From assembly GCA_016195985.1 (NCBI GenBank), contig JACPYP010000022.1, forward strand, positions 124,001-188,000: a stretch of DNA of 64,000 bases, written 5' to 3'. The translations under genes were made by a program, and so were the position numbers. The notes below the pieces were generated by a model that saw only the letters and a list, made by a program, of their open reading frames with translations, was not told where the DNA came from and did no database searches. Each line of letters starts with the position of its first letter. Position 1 is the stretch's first letter. This document shows, one piece after another, positions 23,840 to 31,637 of this stretch. Source of the DNA: Acidobacteriota bacterium (lineage in GTDB: Bacteria > Acidobacteriota > Holophagae > Holophagales > Holophagaceae).

Positions 23840-24439
23840 TCAGACGGCGTTCTGGAGTTCAAAGGAGATGGTGAATTCGAAGGATCCACTGGTCCCGCGC
23901 TTGGCGCCGGGATAGTTGATCTTCTTGAACCACCGGGTGCGGGACTGGAGGTTCCCGTAGAGCGAGTTGATGGACTCAAAGTTCCTGCCCTCGCCCTCGA
24001 TGGTGATGGCCATGCCCTTCTGGGAGACCTTCTTGAACCAGACATCGTCAGGCAGGCTGTTCGCCAGTTCCTCGAGCAGATGCACAGGCAAAGCCTGCTG
24101 GCGCTTGAGGGTGGTCATCACCTCTTCCTTCTTTTGCAGCGCGTCCTTCTTTTCGCGGAACTTCTTTTCCAGGGCGATATAGGGTTCGTACTGCTTCTTG
24201 TCCCGCTCCAGATCGGCCTTTTTCTTCTCCGCCTTGGCGAATTCGCCATTCAACCAGAGATAGTAGACGCCACCCAGGGCCGTGAAGAGCAGCCCCACCA
24301 CCACGCCCGCGATGGGCAGGCTGGCCCGGCTGCCGCCCTCGCCTGTGTAGACCTGGACTGGCTCCGAGGCGGACTTGTCGCCGCCCTTTTTCCCCCCGGC
24401 CTGGGCCAGGGCATCACCGAGCAGGTTGATCTTGATCAT
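23840..24439 (-). CDS. pilN: Type IV pilus assembly protein PilN
   Basis: A 199-residue inner-membrane protein. The N-terminal MIKINLLGDALAQ is the conserved cytoplasmic peptide that docks into PilM. A membrane helix (LPIAGVVVGLLFTALGGVYYL, about 43-63) is followed by a charged coiled coil and a periplasmic ferredoxin-like domain with DVWFKKVSQKGMAITIEGEG. The insertion of a Gly/Lys-rich spacer before the helix is mildly unusual. It overlaps the pilM stop as ATGA. Confidence 0.94.
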   Translation of the reverse strand: MIKINLLGDALAQAGGKKGGDKSASEPVQVYTGEGGSRASLPIAGVVVGLLFTALGGVYYLWLNGEFAKAEKKKADLERDKKQYEPYIALEKKFREKKDALQKKEEVMTTLKRQQALPVHLLEELANSLPDDVWFKKVSQKGMAITIEGEGRNFESINSLYGNLQSRTRWFKKINYPGAKRGTSGSFEFTISFELQNAV

Positions 24440-25518
24440 CGGTCCCCCACTTGGCGCAAGGCCAGTCCGACTACAACCGCAGCGCCGCCACCGATCTCGC
24501 GGACAGTGACGGGGTCCTCGGTGCGGCCATCCACTTCGATGAGCTGGAAGGGATTGAAGCGGTCGACGGAAACCCGCAGACGGTCGCCGAGCACATCCAG
24601 CAGGCCGTGGATCATGGAACCCCCACCGCAGACCAGCACGCGGTCAAGACGGTCCACCTTGAAGCTGCTCTTGAAGAAATCCAGAGTCCGGGTCAGTTCA
24701 TCGGCGAAAGCATCGGAAACCGCATTGATAGAGGGCTGAATTTCCTCAGGCTCCCGGCCCTCGGCCGCCTTGTTCCGCTTTAATGACTCGGCGGCATCCC
24801 TGGAGAGGCCCCAGTCTTCCACCAGCTTTTCGGAATAGCGGCCGCTGCCCCAGGCCATGTCCCGCCAGAACACCGATTTCCCACCGACCATCATGGTGAG
24901 GTTGGTGAAGGTCGCCCCCATGTTGACCAGGGCCACCACTTCATCCCGGCTTCCGCCGGCCGAGTTGACCTCGTAGGCGTTCTGGACCGCGAACACGTCC
25001 ACGTCCACCACCTTGGGACTGCAACCCGCCTGGGCGACACAGCTGACATAGGCCTCCAGCTTGTCCTTGCGGCAGGCCACGAGCACCACATCCATATTAC
25101 CTTCGCCGGCCCTCTCCTCGATCAGGTAATAGTCCAAGGCGTACGAGTCCAACCCCTGGCCGGCCGGGAAGAAACTTTCGGCTTCCCATCGCACCGACTC
25201 AGCCAATTCCGCCTGGCTCATGAGGGGGAATGTCACTTTTTTGACCATCACCTGCTGACCGGACAAGGAGATGGCCACTTCCTTGGCTTTGATTTTCTGT
25301 TCTGAGAGAACCTGCCGGATAGCCGATGCTACGGCGTTGCTATCCATGATGTCGCCATCCACGATGGCATCCGAAGGCAGGCCCACTTGCCCCAATTTTT
25401 GGAGCCGGTAGCGGACGTTGCTCCCCTTGCCCATCAGCTGGAGTTCGCAGACTTTGACCGAGCTGGAGCCGATGTCCAAGCCGACAAGACTTTTGGTTTT
25501 GCTTCCGAAAAGACCCAC
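24436..25518 (-). CDS. pilM: Type IV pilus assembly protein PilM
   Basis: A 360-residue actin-like cytoplasmic ATP-binding protein of the alignment complex. The phosphate-1 loop reads SLVGLDIGSSSVKVCEL, followed later by VALVNMGATFTNLTMM and VLVCGGGSMIHGLLDVLG. GTG 25518 was chosen as start because GAGG is six bases upstream and the product then begins MGLFGSKTKSLVGLD, as PilM proteins do. It is the first gene of pilMNOPQ, with a candidate promoter 35-60 bases upstream. Confidence 0.94.
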   Translation of the reverse strand: MGLFGSKTKSLVGLDIGSSSVKVCELQLMGKGSNVRYRLQKLGQVGLPSDAIVDGDIMDSNAVASAIRQVLSEQKIKAKEVAISLSGQQVMVKKVTFPLMSQAELAESVRWEAESFFPAGQGLDSYALDYYLIEERAGEGNMDVVLVACRKDKLEAYVSCVAQAGCSPKVVDVDVFAVQNAYEVNSAGGSRDEVVALVNMGATFTNLTMMVGGKSVFWRDMAWGSGRYSEKLVEDWGLSRDAAESLKRNKAAEGREPEEIQPSINAVSDAFADELTRTLDFFKSSFKVDRLDRVLVCGGGSMIHGLLDVLGDRLRVSVDRFNPFQLIEVDGRTEDPVTVREIGGGAAVVVGLALRQVGDR

Positions 25519-25552
25519 CGGACGCCTCACTTGGAGAATTTAGGTAATGGAA

Positions 25553-25580
25553 AGAGTATCGCGGGATTGAATTAGGTCAA
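25553..25580 (-). promoter_or_regulatory. Candidate sigma-70-type promoter of pilMNOPQ
   Basis: On the leftward strand TTGACC (25575-25580) and TACTCT (25553-25558) are separated by 16 bases, resembling -35 and -10 boxes. It sits in the 79-base gap between the PP2C stop and pilM in an AT-richer stretch. The -10 match is weak. Confidence 0.3.
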
Positions 25581-25597
25581 GGTTTACTGTGCTTGCG

Positions 25598-26365
25598 TCA
25601 GGCTTCTTCCGAATCCCATCCCACCAGGACAGCGGTGATATTGTCCTCACCACCGTGTTCCCTGGCCTTGGAAATCAATGATTCGACTGCCTGTTGGATA
25701 TCGGCGGACTGCGTAACGATATCCCAGATCTGTTTATCGCCGATCATTCCTGACAGGCCATCGGAGCATAGCAAGAGTCGCTCCGATTTGGAGAGCTCCA
25801 GGGTCTGGATCTCCACATCCAGGTCCCCCCCGTTGCCCAGGGCCTGGGTGATGACGTTCCGAAAGGGGTGTACGCGGGCCTCAGAGGGCGTCAGGATGCC
25901 GTTGGCCACCTGTTCCGCCACCCAGCTATGGTCCCGGGTGACTTGCCGGATACCCTCTGAATCCAAAAGATAGGCTCTGCTGTCGCCCACATGGGCCAAG
26001 GTGAGCCGTTGGCCATGGAACAGCCCGGCCACCACGGTGGATCCCATCGTTTCCCGTTCGGGGTTCTGCCGGATGTCGTCGGCGATGGCCTGGTCCGAGA
26101 GAAGCAGGGCCACCTTCAGGCGGTTCCCGTCATAGGTGAGAGCAGGATCATATTCCACGGGCCAAGTGCGATCCTTCTCCACGGTCTCGGCCACGAAGCG
26201 GGCCACGGTATCCACCACAATCTGGCTGGCGATTTCACCCGCGGCATGGCCGCCCAGCCCATCCGCCACCACGAACAACCCCAAGGCTGGATCCACCAGG
26301 AAGCTGTCTTCATTCTGTTTGCGGACACAGCCCACATCCGATATGCCCGCAGCGTGGATGTCCAT
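25598..26365 (-). CDS. PP2C-family protein phosphatase, second copy
   Basis: A 255-residue Stp/PrpC-type phosphatase. Motifs are SDVGCVRKQNEDSFLV, FVVADGLGGHAAGEIAS, MGSTVVAGLFHG, AHVGDSRAYLLDSEGIRQVT, LLLCSDGLSGMIGD and GGEDNITAVLVGW. All metal-binding Asp residues are present. The start is ATG 26365, two bases after the stop of the J-domain gene, so the two are translationally coupled. It is closer to the minimal PP2C core than the copy at 18344-19333 and lacks the C-terminal tail. Confidence 0.94.
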   Translation of the reverse strand: MDIHAAGISDVGCVRKQNEDSFLVDPALGLFVVADGLGGHAAGEIASQIVVDTVARFVAETVEKDRTWPVEYDPALTYDGNRLKVALLLSDQAIADDIRQNPERETMGSTVVAGLFHGQRLTLAHVGDSRAYLLDSEGIRQVTRDHSWVAEQVANGILTPSEARVHPFRNVITQALGNGGDLDVEIQTLELSKSERLLLCSDGLSGMIGDKQIWDIVTQSADIQQAVESLISKAREHGGEDNITAVLVGWDSEEA

Positions 26366-26367
26366 GA

Positions 26368-27081
26368 TCAGCCCTTTCCCGTCAATCGGCCCCACAGGTC
26401 CTTAAGTTGATCCAGGAGTCCCGGAGGCGGAGCGGGGAGCTTGCCCTTCTGGCCCGCCGCAGCCTGGTTTTTCGTGCCCTTTGGCGCGGAAGCCCGCAGT
26501 TTGGGGTGGTTGGGAGAAATCTCCCGGGCCGCCTGCAGGTGCCGTTGCGACCGGGCCGCCATGCCCAGCGTCTGGAAGTGAAGGGCCAGGCGGATGTGGC
26601 TTTCCACATCCCGGGGAGCCAGCCTCACCGCCGTTTCGAGCGCCTTCACCACGGCCCGGAGGTCGCTGCCCTCCTTCTCCAGGATGGAGGCGAGAAGGGA
26701 ATGGTACTGGGGTTTTTCTCCATCCATCCGGATGGCGTAATGAATGAGGGCCCGGGCCTGGTCATTGTGGCCTTCTTCAAAGGCTGCCTTGGCCATGGCG
26801 GCCCAATCCTCGGGCGTCCGTTCCTGGGGGGATTCCACCTCGGAGGGGGAGACGGCGCCCGGCTGGGGTTTGGGCAGTTGTTGCTGGAGCGTCAACCGCT
26901 TCCCGGGATCCTTCAGAATGCTGAAGGCTTCCGCCAGTTCGCGAAACCGGTTTTCCGCCTCGGCCTTTTCCGCGCCAGTGTACCGGTCGGGATGCCACCG
27001 CTTCGCAAGCCGGTGGTAGGCGGCTTTGATGTCTTCCGGTGAAGCGTCCGGTGAAATTTCCAGCACAGTGAATGGGTTCAT
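26368..27081 (-). CDS. J-domain protein with TPR-like region
   Basis: A 237-residue cytoplasmic protein. Residues 1-65 form a DnaJ domain (MNPFTVLEISPDASPEDIKA with the HPD triad at residues 30-32) that would stimulate a DnaK ATPase. Residues about 90-185 form two to three helical repeats of TPR type (DWAAMAKAAFEEGHNDQARA, ALETAVRLAPRDVESHIRLA). The tail is Lys/Pro/Ala-rich with LLDQLKDLWGRLTGKG. The Gly/Phe and zinc-finger regions of DnaJ are absent, so it is a specialised co-chaperone. It is coupled to the PP2C gene just upstream of the pil operon. Confidence 0.85.
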   Translation of the reverse strand: MNPFTVLEISPDASPEDIKAAYHRLAKRWHPDRYTGAEKAEAENRFRELAEAFSILKDPGKRLTLQQQLPKPQPGAVSPSEVESPQERTPEDWAAMAKAAFEEGHNDQARALIHYAIRMDGEKPQYHSLLASILEKEGSDLRAVVKALETAVRLAPRDVESHIRLALHFQTLGMAARSQRHLQAAREISPNHPKLRASAPKGTKNQAAAGQKGKLPAPPPGLLDQLKDLWGRLTGKG

Positions 27082-27293
27082 GGCATTCCAGAGAAGGCCC
27101 GTGACCAGCGCATCGAAGCAGGATGGAAGGACAGGGCTTGAGCATCAGGATGGTAGCCTATTTCCATCCTGAACGCAGGTCCCGAGCTTCAGATTGGGGT
27201 CAGAGCCCCAGGGGATCCCGCTCGATTCCCACCGATCCGGGCTGGCTGTGACCTCGCCTCGATGGCAAAGTAGAAGGCTCTGGAGGCGCAAGC

Positions 27294-28769
27294 ATGGCAG
27301 TGGGCATGGCGGTGGATTGGCGCGAAGGGCTTGATGCCGGCGACCTGTCCTCCGAAGCCCTGGTTCAGCAGTCCCTGGGCCGCATCGCCCGGGAGGACGC
27401 CCGTCTGAACGCCGTCCTCGCCAGTGACGAACCCCTTAGCCTCGCCTTGGCCCGCAAGTCCGACGCCCGCCTCCGCGCTGGAGAGAGGTCTCCGGTGCTG
27501 GGTCTGCCCTTCATCCTGAAAGACAACCTGAATTGGTCGGACCTGCAAGTATCCTGTGGCTCGCGCATCATGGAGGGCTACCGGGCCCCCTACGACGCCA
27601 CCGTGGTCGCGCGGCTGCTGGCCGCGGGCGCGGTTCCCGTGGCCAAGGCCAACCTGGATGAGTACGCCATGGGCTCCAGCGGCGAATACAGCGCCTTCGG
27701 AGCGGCTCGGAACCCTTGGGACACCGCCCGGGTGCCCGGGGGCAGCAGCAGCGGTTCCGTGGTATCCGTCGCCGCCGGCTACGCGCCTCTGGCCCTGGGA
27801 AGCGACACAGGCGGGTCCGTGCGGCTGCCGGCCAGCTTCTGCAACGTCACGGCTCTCCGGCCCACCTATGGCGTGCTGAGCCGGTACGGACTGAGCGCCA
27901 TGGCCTCGAGCCTCGATCAAGTGGGCCCCATCGCCCGGTGCGCCGCAGACATTGGCCTGGCCCTTCAAGTGATGGCCGGGCGGGACCCCATGGACAGCAC
28001 CTCGATCGACCTTCCGCGCCGCGAAGCCCTCCACGGCCTGCGGCCTCGGGAACTCAAGGGACTCCGCATCGGGCTACCCAAAGAGTACTTCGCCGAGGGG
28101 CTGGATTCCGGCGTGCGAAGCACCCTCGAAGCGGCCCTGCGCGCCTTTTCCGACCGGGGCGCCGAGCTTCGGGAGGTCAGCCTTCCCCACACCCGGTATG
28201 CCATCGACACCTACTACCTGCTTTGCACCAGCGAGGTGTCCAGCAACCTCAGCCGCTTCGACGGCGTCCGCTTCGGCCACCGGACCGAAGCCTCCCGCCT
28301 GGCCGACATGATGGCCGAAACCCGCGACCAGGGGCTGGGACCCGAGGTCAAGCGGCGCATCCTCCTTGGAGCCTTCTGCCTTTCCAAGGGCTACTACGAC
28401 GCCTTCTACATGAAGGCCATGAAAGCCCGCACCCTCATCACCCAGGACTTTGAAAAAGCTTTTGAATCCGTCGACGTCCTGGCCACTCCCGTGAGCCCTG
28501 GGACAGCCTTCCCCTTTGGCGCGAAGACCGACGATCCCATGGCCATGTACCTGGCCGATGCCTACACCGTCACCGCTCCCCTGGCGGGCCTTCCATGCCT
28601 ATCCATGCCGGCGGGATTCACCAACGCGCTGCCCGTCGGCATCCAACTCATCGGGCCCAGCCTTACCGACGTCGCGCTGTTGGAGACGGCGCACGCCTTC
28701 CAGTCCATCACCCACCACCACCGCGAAACGCCACCCCCATTCCGCACAGGAGCGAATCATGGCCTTTGA
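27294..28769 (+). CDS. gatA: Glutamyl/aspartyl-tRNA amidotransferase subunit A
   Basis: A 491-residue amidase-signature enzyme that releases ammonia from glutamine for Gln-tRNA/Asn-tRNA synthesis. The Ser-cisSer-Lys triad regions are visible: LPFILKDNLNW (Lys), PGGSSSGSVVSVAAG (cis-Ser) and LGSDTGGSVRLPASFCNV (nucleophile). TYGVLSRYGLSAMASSLDQV is typical of GatA rather than of other amidases. gatC and gatB are not adjacent. Start ATG 27294 has GGAGG seven bases upstream. It overlaps the acyltransferase gene by 11 bases. Confidence 0.93.
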   Translation: MAVGMAVDWREGLDAGDLSSEALVQQSLGRIAREDARLNAVLASDEPLSLALARKSDARLRAGERSPVLGLPFILKDNLNWSDLQVSCGSRIMEGYRAPYDATVVARLLAAGAVPVAKANLDEYAMGSSGEYSAFGAARNPWDTARVPGGSSSGSVVSVAAGYAPLALGSDTGGSVRLPASFCNVTALRPTYGVLSRYGLSAMASSLDQVGPIARCAADIGLALQVMAGRDPMDSTSIDLPRREALHGLRPRELKGLRIGLPKEYFAEGLDSGVRSTLEAALRAFSDRGAELREVSLPHTRYAIDTYYLLCTSEVSSNLSRFDGVRFGHRTEASRLADMMAETRDQGLGPEVKRRILLGAFCLSKGYYDAFYMKAMKARTLITQDFEKAFESVDVLATPVSPGTAFPFGAKTDDPMAMYLADAYTVTAPLAGLPCLSMPAGFTNALPVGIQLIGPSLTDVALLETAHAFQSITHHHRETPPPFRTGANHGL

Positions 28770-30090
28770 CGTCGTCATGCCCCAGATGGGCGAGAGCATT
28801 GCCGAGGCCACCGTGCTGAAGTGGCACAAGCAGGTGGGCGACGTGATCGCCAAGGACGATACCCTCTACGAGATCAGCACCGACAAGGTGGACGCGGAGA
28901 TCCCCGCCCCCGCCGCCGGAACCCTGCTGGAAATCCTCGTGGATGTGAACGTCACCGTGCCCGTGGGCACCGTGGTGGCGCGCATCGGCGATGCCTCCGA
29001 GAAGCCCGCCGGCGCGAGCGCCCCGGCTGCCGCCCCGGCCGTTCCAGCCTCGGCCGCCTCGATCCCGGCCCCGGCCCGCGCGGCCGAAGAAGATGACAAC
29101 AGCCTGGAAAGCCGCCTCCGGACCAAGAGCAGCCCCCTGGTGCGCGAGATGGCCAAGCAGCACGGAGTGGACCTCGCGCGGATCCAGGGCACAGGCCAGG
29201 CTGGCCGTGTCACCAAGGAGGATCTCGAAGCCTACCTCGCCAAGGGCCCAGCTCCAGCCGCGCCTGCCGCGAACATCGCCCCCGCCCTTCCCGCCGTGCA
29301 CGACCCCTCGGCGCCGACCATGGGCCTCACGCCCGCCCTGTCCGTGCCCCCGGCCCCCGCGGTCCCCGCCTTCGGCGCCGGCGAGCGGGTGAAAGTCGAA
29401 CCCATGACCCGCATGCGCAAGATCATCGCAGACGGCATGGTGGCCAGCCGCCGCACCTCGGCCCATGTCTACACGGTCTTCGAGATCGACATGACCCACG
29501 TTGCCCAGCTGCGCAACAAGCACAAGAAGGCCTTCGAAGCCCAGTTCGGCACCAAGCTCAGCTTCATGCCCTTCGTCATGATGGCCGCCTGCAAGGCCCT
29601 GCGCGCCTATCCCGTGGCCAACGCCTCAGTGGACGGCGACAACATCGTCTACAAGCAGGACATCAACCTGGGCATCGCCGTGAGCCTGGACTGGGGCCTC
29701 ATCGTGCCCGTGGTGAAGAACGCCGACATGATGAACCTGGGCGGCCTGGCCCGCAGCCTGAATGATCTGGCCGAGCGCGCCCGCACCAAGCAGCTCAAGC
29801 CCGACGAAGTCAGCGGCGGCACCTTCACCATCACCAACCCCGGCGTCTACGGCGATACCTTCGGCCTGCCCATCATCAACCAGCCCCAGGTGGCCATCCA
29901 GGGCGTGGGCGCCATCGTGAAGCGCCCCGTGGTCATCACCGGCCCCGACGGAACGGATTTCATCGCCATCCGCCAGATGATGTTCAGCAGCCTCGGCTTC
30001 GACCACCGCATCATCGACGGCGCCACCGGCGACCTCTTCATGGCCTTCGTCAAGAAGGAGCTGGAGAATTCGACCTTCGGGCTGGAGTAG
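28759..30090 (+). CDS. sucB: Dihydrolipoamide acyltransferase (E2) of a 2-oxoacid dehydrogenase
   Basis: A 443-residue core subunit that moves an acyl group from lipoyl-lysine to CoA. One lipoyl domain (1-77) carries the lipoylation site K43 in STDKVDAEIPAP. Ala/Pro-rich linkers follow, then an E3-binding domain (about 118-155, SSPLVREMAKQHGVDLARIQ) and the catalytic domain ending SLGFDHRIIDGATGDLF with the active-site His and Asp. Whether the substrate is succinyl, acetyl or a branched chain is undecided; E1 and E3 genes are not in the window. Its last codons are repeated 113 bases downstream. Confidence 0.9.
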   Translation: MAFDVVMPQMGESIAEATVLKWHKQVGDVIAKDDTLYEISTDKVDAEIPAPAAGTLLEILVDVNVTVPVGTVVARIGDASEKPAGASAPAAAPAVPASAASIPAPARAAEEDDNSLESRLRTKSSPLVREMAKQHGVDLARIQGTGQAGRVTKEDLEAYLAKGPAPAAPAANIAPALPAVHDPSAPTMGLTPALSVPPAPAVPAFGAGERVKVEPMTRMRKIIADGMVASRRTSAHVYTVFEIDMTHVAQLRNKHKKAFEAQFGTKLSFMPFVMMAACKALRAYPVANASVDGDNIVYKQDINLGIAVSLDWGLIVPVVKNADMMNLGGLARSLNDLAERARTKQLKPDEVSGGTFTITNPGVYGDTFGLPIINQPQVAIQGVGAIVKRPVVITGPDGTDFIAIRQMMFSSLGFDHRIIDGATGDLFMAFVKKELENSTFGLE

Positions 30091-30203
30091 TCTGCAACGA
30101 ATCTCCGGCGCGATCGAAGGAGAGGTCTCGCGTATCGCCCCTGTTTTTGGGGGGCGATACCGAGAAGAAGGAGCTGGAGAATTCGACCTTCGGGCTCGAA
30201 TAA
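30052..30203. repeat. Direct repeat of the acyltransferase 3' end flanking a hairpin spacer
   Basis: Bases 30052-30083 recur exactly at 30165-30196; both encode KKELENSTFG plus Leu. The copies then differ synonymously: CTG GAG TAG at the gene end, CTC GAA TAA at the downstream copy. The spacer carries a hairpin with arms GTATCGCCCC (30132-30141) and GGGGCGATAC (30151-30160), extended by TCTCG/CGAGA with a one-base bulge. The downstream copy lies directly before the gene's intrinsic terminator, as the original end would. Confidence 0.92.
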
Positions 30204-30218
30204 CCCATCCCGGACCGG

Positions 30219-30249
30219 AAACCGGCGGCCCTTGGCCGCCGGTTTTTTT
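30219..30249 (+). terminator. Intrinsic terminator of the gatA-acyltransferase transcript
   Basis: A GC-rich stem of nine to twelve bases, CCGGCGGCC and GGCCGCCGG with flanking A/T pairs, has the loop CTT and a run of seven T (30243-30249). The stop codon of convergent dnaB lies in the T-run. Confidence 0.92.
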
Positions 30250-31621
30250 ATCCGTTGTACGAGGTTTCCCGCACCAGCTCTCGGTACATGGCGAATTCGC
30301 CCTGGAAGTGGAGCTGGATGATGGCGGTGGGGCCGTTGCGGTGCTTCGCCACGATGAGCTCGGCGGAAGGATCGGGCTCCTCCGTGGCCGAGGGCATCAT
30401 CTTCCGGTGGATGAAGGCCACCATGTCCGCATCCTGCTCGATGGCGCCGGAATCCCGGAGATCGCTGAGCTGGGGGCGCCCGCCCGTGCGGTGCTCCACT
30501 TCGCGGTTCAGCTGCGACAGCACCACCACGGGAATGCCGAAATCCTTGGCCATGATCTTGAGGGCGCGGCTGATTTCGCCGATGCGCACCGCCTCGTTCT
30601 GCTTGGCGCCGCGGCTGCCTTCGGGGCTGCTGAGCAGCTGCAGGTAGTCAATGATGACAAAATCGATCTTCCGGTTGCTCTGGCTGCCCTGCTTCACGAT
30701 CATATTCCGGATCTGGGGCACGGTGATGGAGGCCAGGTCGCAGATGAACAAAGGCAGGTGCGTCATCTCGTCCCGGGTTTTCAGGACATGGTCCAAACGT
30801 CCCGTGGCGCGGCCGGACTGCAGGTCCTTCATGTTCGTCTGGCTCTTGGCGGAGAGCAGGCGCATGAAGACCTCCTCGTGGCTCATTTCCAGACTGAAAA
30901 AGGCCCCGCAGTGGCCCGGCTGGCCGTTCCGCTCCTCGGCGGCCCTGAGGATCCAGTTCAAAGCCAAAGCCGTTTTGCCGATGCCCGGGCGGGCAGCCAG
31001 CACGATGAGGTTGCCTGGCTGGAATCCCTGGGTCAGCTCATCGAAGCGGCTGAAGCCCACGCGGATGCCCGGGGAGAGACGGCCCTCCATGCGGTCCGCG
31101 AGCCGCTCCATCGCGTCGTCGGCCACCGCCTGGATGGACAGCAGCCCCTTGGCCTTGGCATCCCCTTGCGCCAGATGGAAGAGGCTCTGGGCGGTCTGAT
31201 CCACCAGGGTCTCCGGCGCCTCGTCCTCTTCCGCGGCCTGCCGGACCAGTTGGGCGCCGAGGTGCACGAGCCTGCGCAGCTTGGCCTTGCGGCGGATGAC
31301 GTCGGCCAGCACCTGGGGCCGCTCCACATCCTCGCCGGCGAGCAGTTCCACCAGGCCCGGATAGCCGCCCACCTTGTTGAGACTGTCGTCCTGGTCGAGC
31401 GCATCCTTCAGGGTGAGGGAGTTGACTTCGACCTGGGCCTCGATGAGCGTCTTCAGGGCGCGGAAAACCGCCCGGTGGGCCGGGTGGACGAAATCCTCCT
31501 CGGACAAGGAGAAGACCGCCTCGCTGGCGATGAAGCCAGCGCCCGGCGCACAGCAGGTGGCCAGAAACGACCGTTCTGCGTCGATATCCTCCGGAAGCCT
31601 TTCCGGAAGCCAGTCCGCCAT
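30248..31621 (-). CDS. dnaB: Replicative DNA helicase DnaB
   Basis: A 457-residue hexameric 5'-3' helicase of the replication fork. The N-terminal collar domain begins DIDAERSFLATCCAPGAG. The RecA-like motor has Walker A AARPGIGKTALALNW, the H1a-type loop ending SLEMSHEEVFMRLL, Walker B FVIIDYLQLLSSPEG and VVLSQLNREVEHRTGGRPQ with an arginine-finger region DLRDSGAIEQDADMV. No intein is present. ATG 31621 is preferred over GTG 31627 because GGGAG is better spaced. Confidence 0.96.
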   Translation of the reverse strand: MADWLPERLPEDIDAERSFLATCCAPGAGFIASEAVFSLSEEDFVHPAHRAVFRALKTLIEAQVEVNSLTLKDALDQDDSLNKVGGYPGLVELLAGEDVERPQVLADVIRRKAKLRRLVHLGAQLVRQAAEEDEAPETLVDQTAQSLFHLAQGDAKAKGLLSIQAVADDAMERLADRMEGRLSPGIRVGFSRFDELTQGFQPGNLIVLAARPGIGKTALALNWILRAAEERNGQPGHCGAFFSLEMSHEEVFMRLLSAKSQTNMKDLQSGRATGRLDHVLKTRDEMTHLPLFICDLASITVPQIRNMIVKQGSQSNRKIDFVIIDYLQLLSSPEGSRGAKQNEAVRIGEISRALKIMAKDFGIPVVVLSQLNREVEHRTGGRPQLSDLRDSGAIEQDADMVAFIHRKMMPSATEEPDPSAELIVAKHRNGPTAIIQLHFQGEFAMYRELVRETSYNG

Positions 31622-31637
31622 CGCCACTCCCGCCGAA

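Noticed and set aside
27146-27171. Eight-base inverted repeat (CAGGATGG ... CCATCCTG) between the J-domain gene and gatA
   Set aside because: It is short with a 10-base loop and no T-run; it could be an operator or chance, and nothing else supports it.
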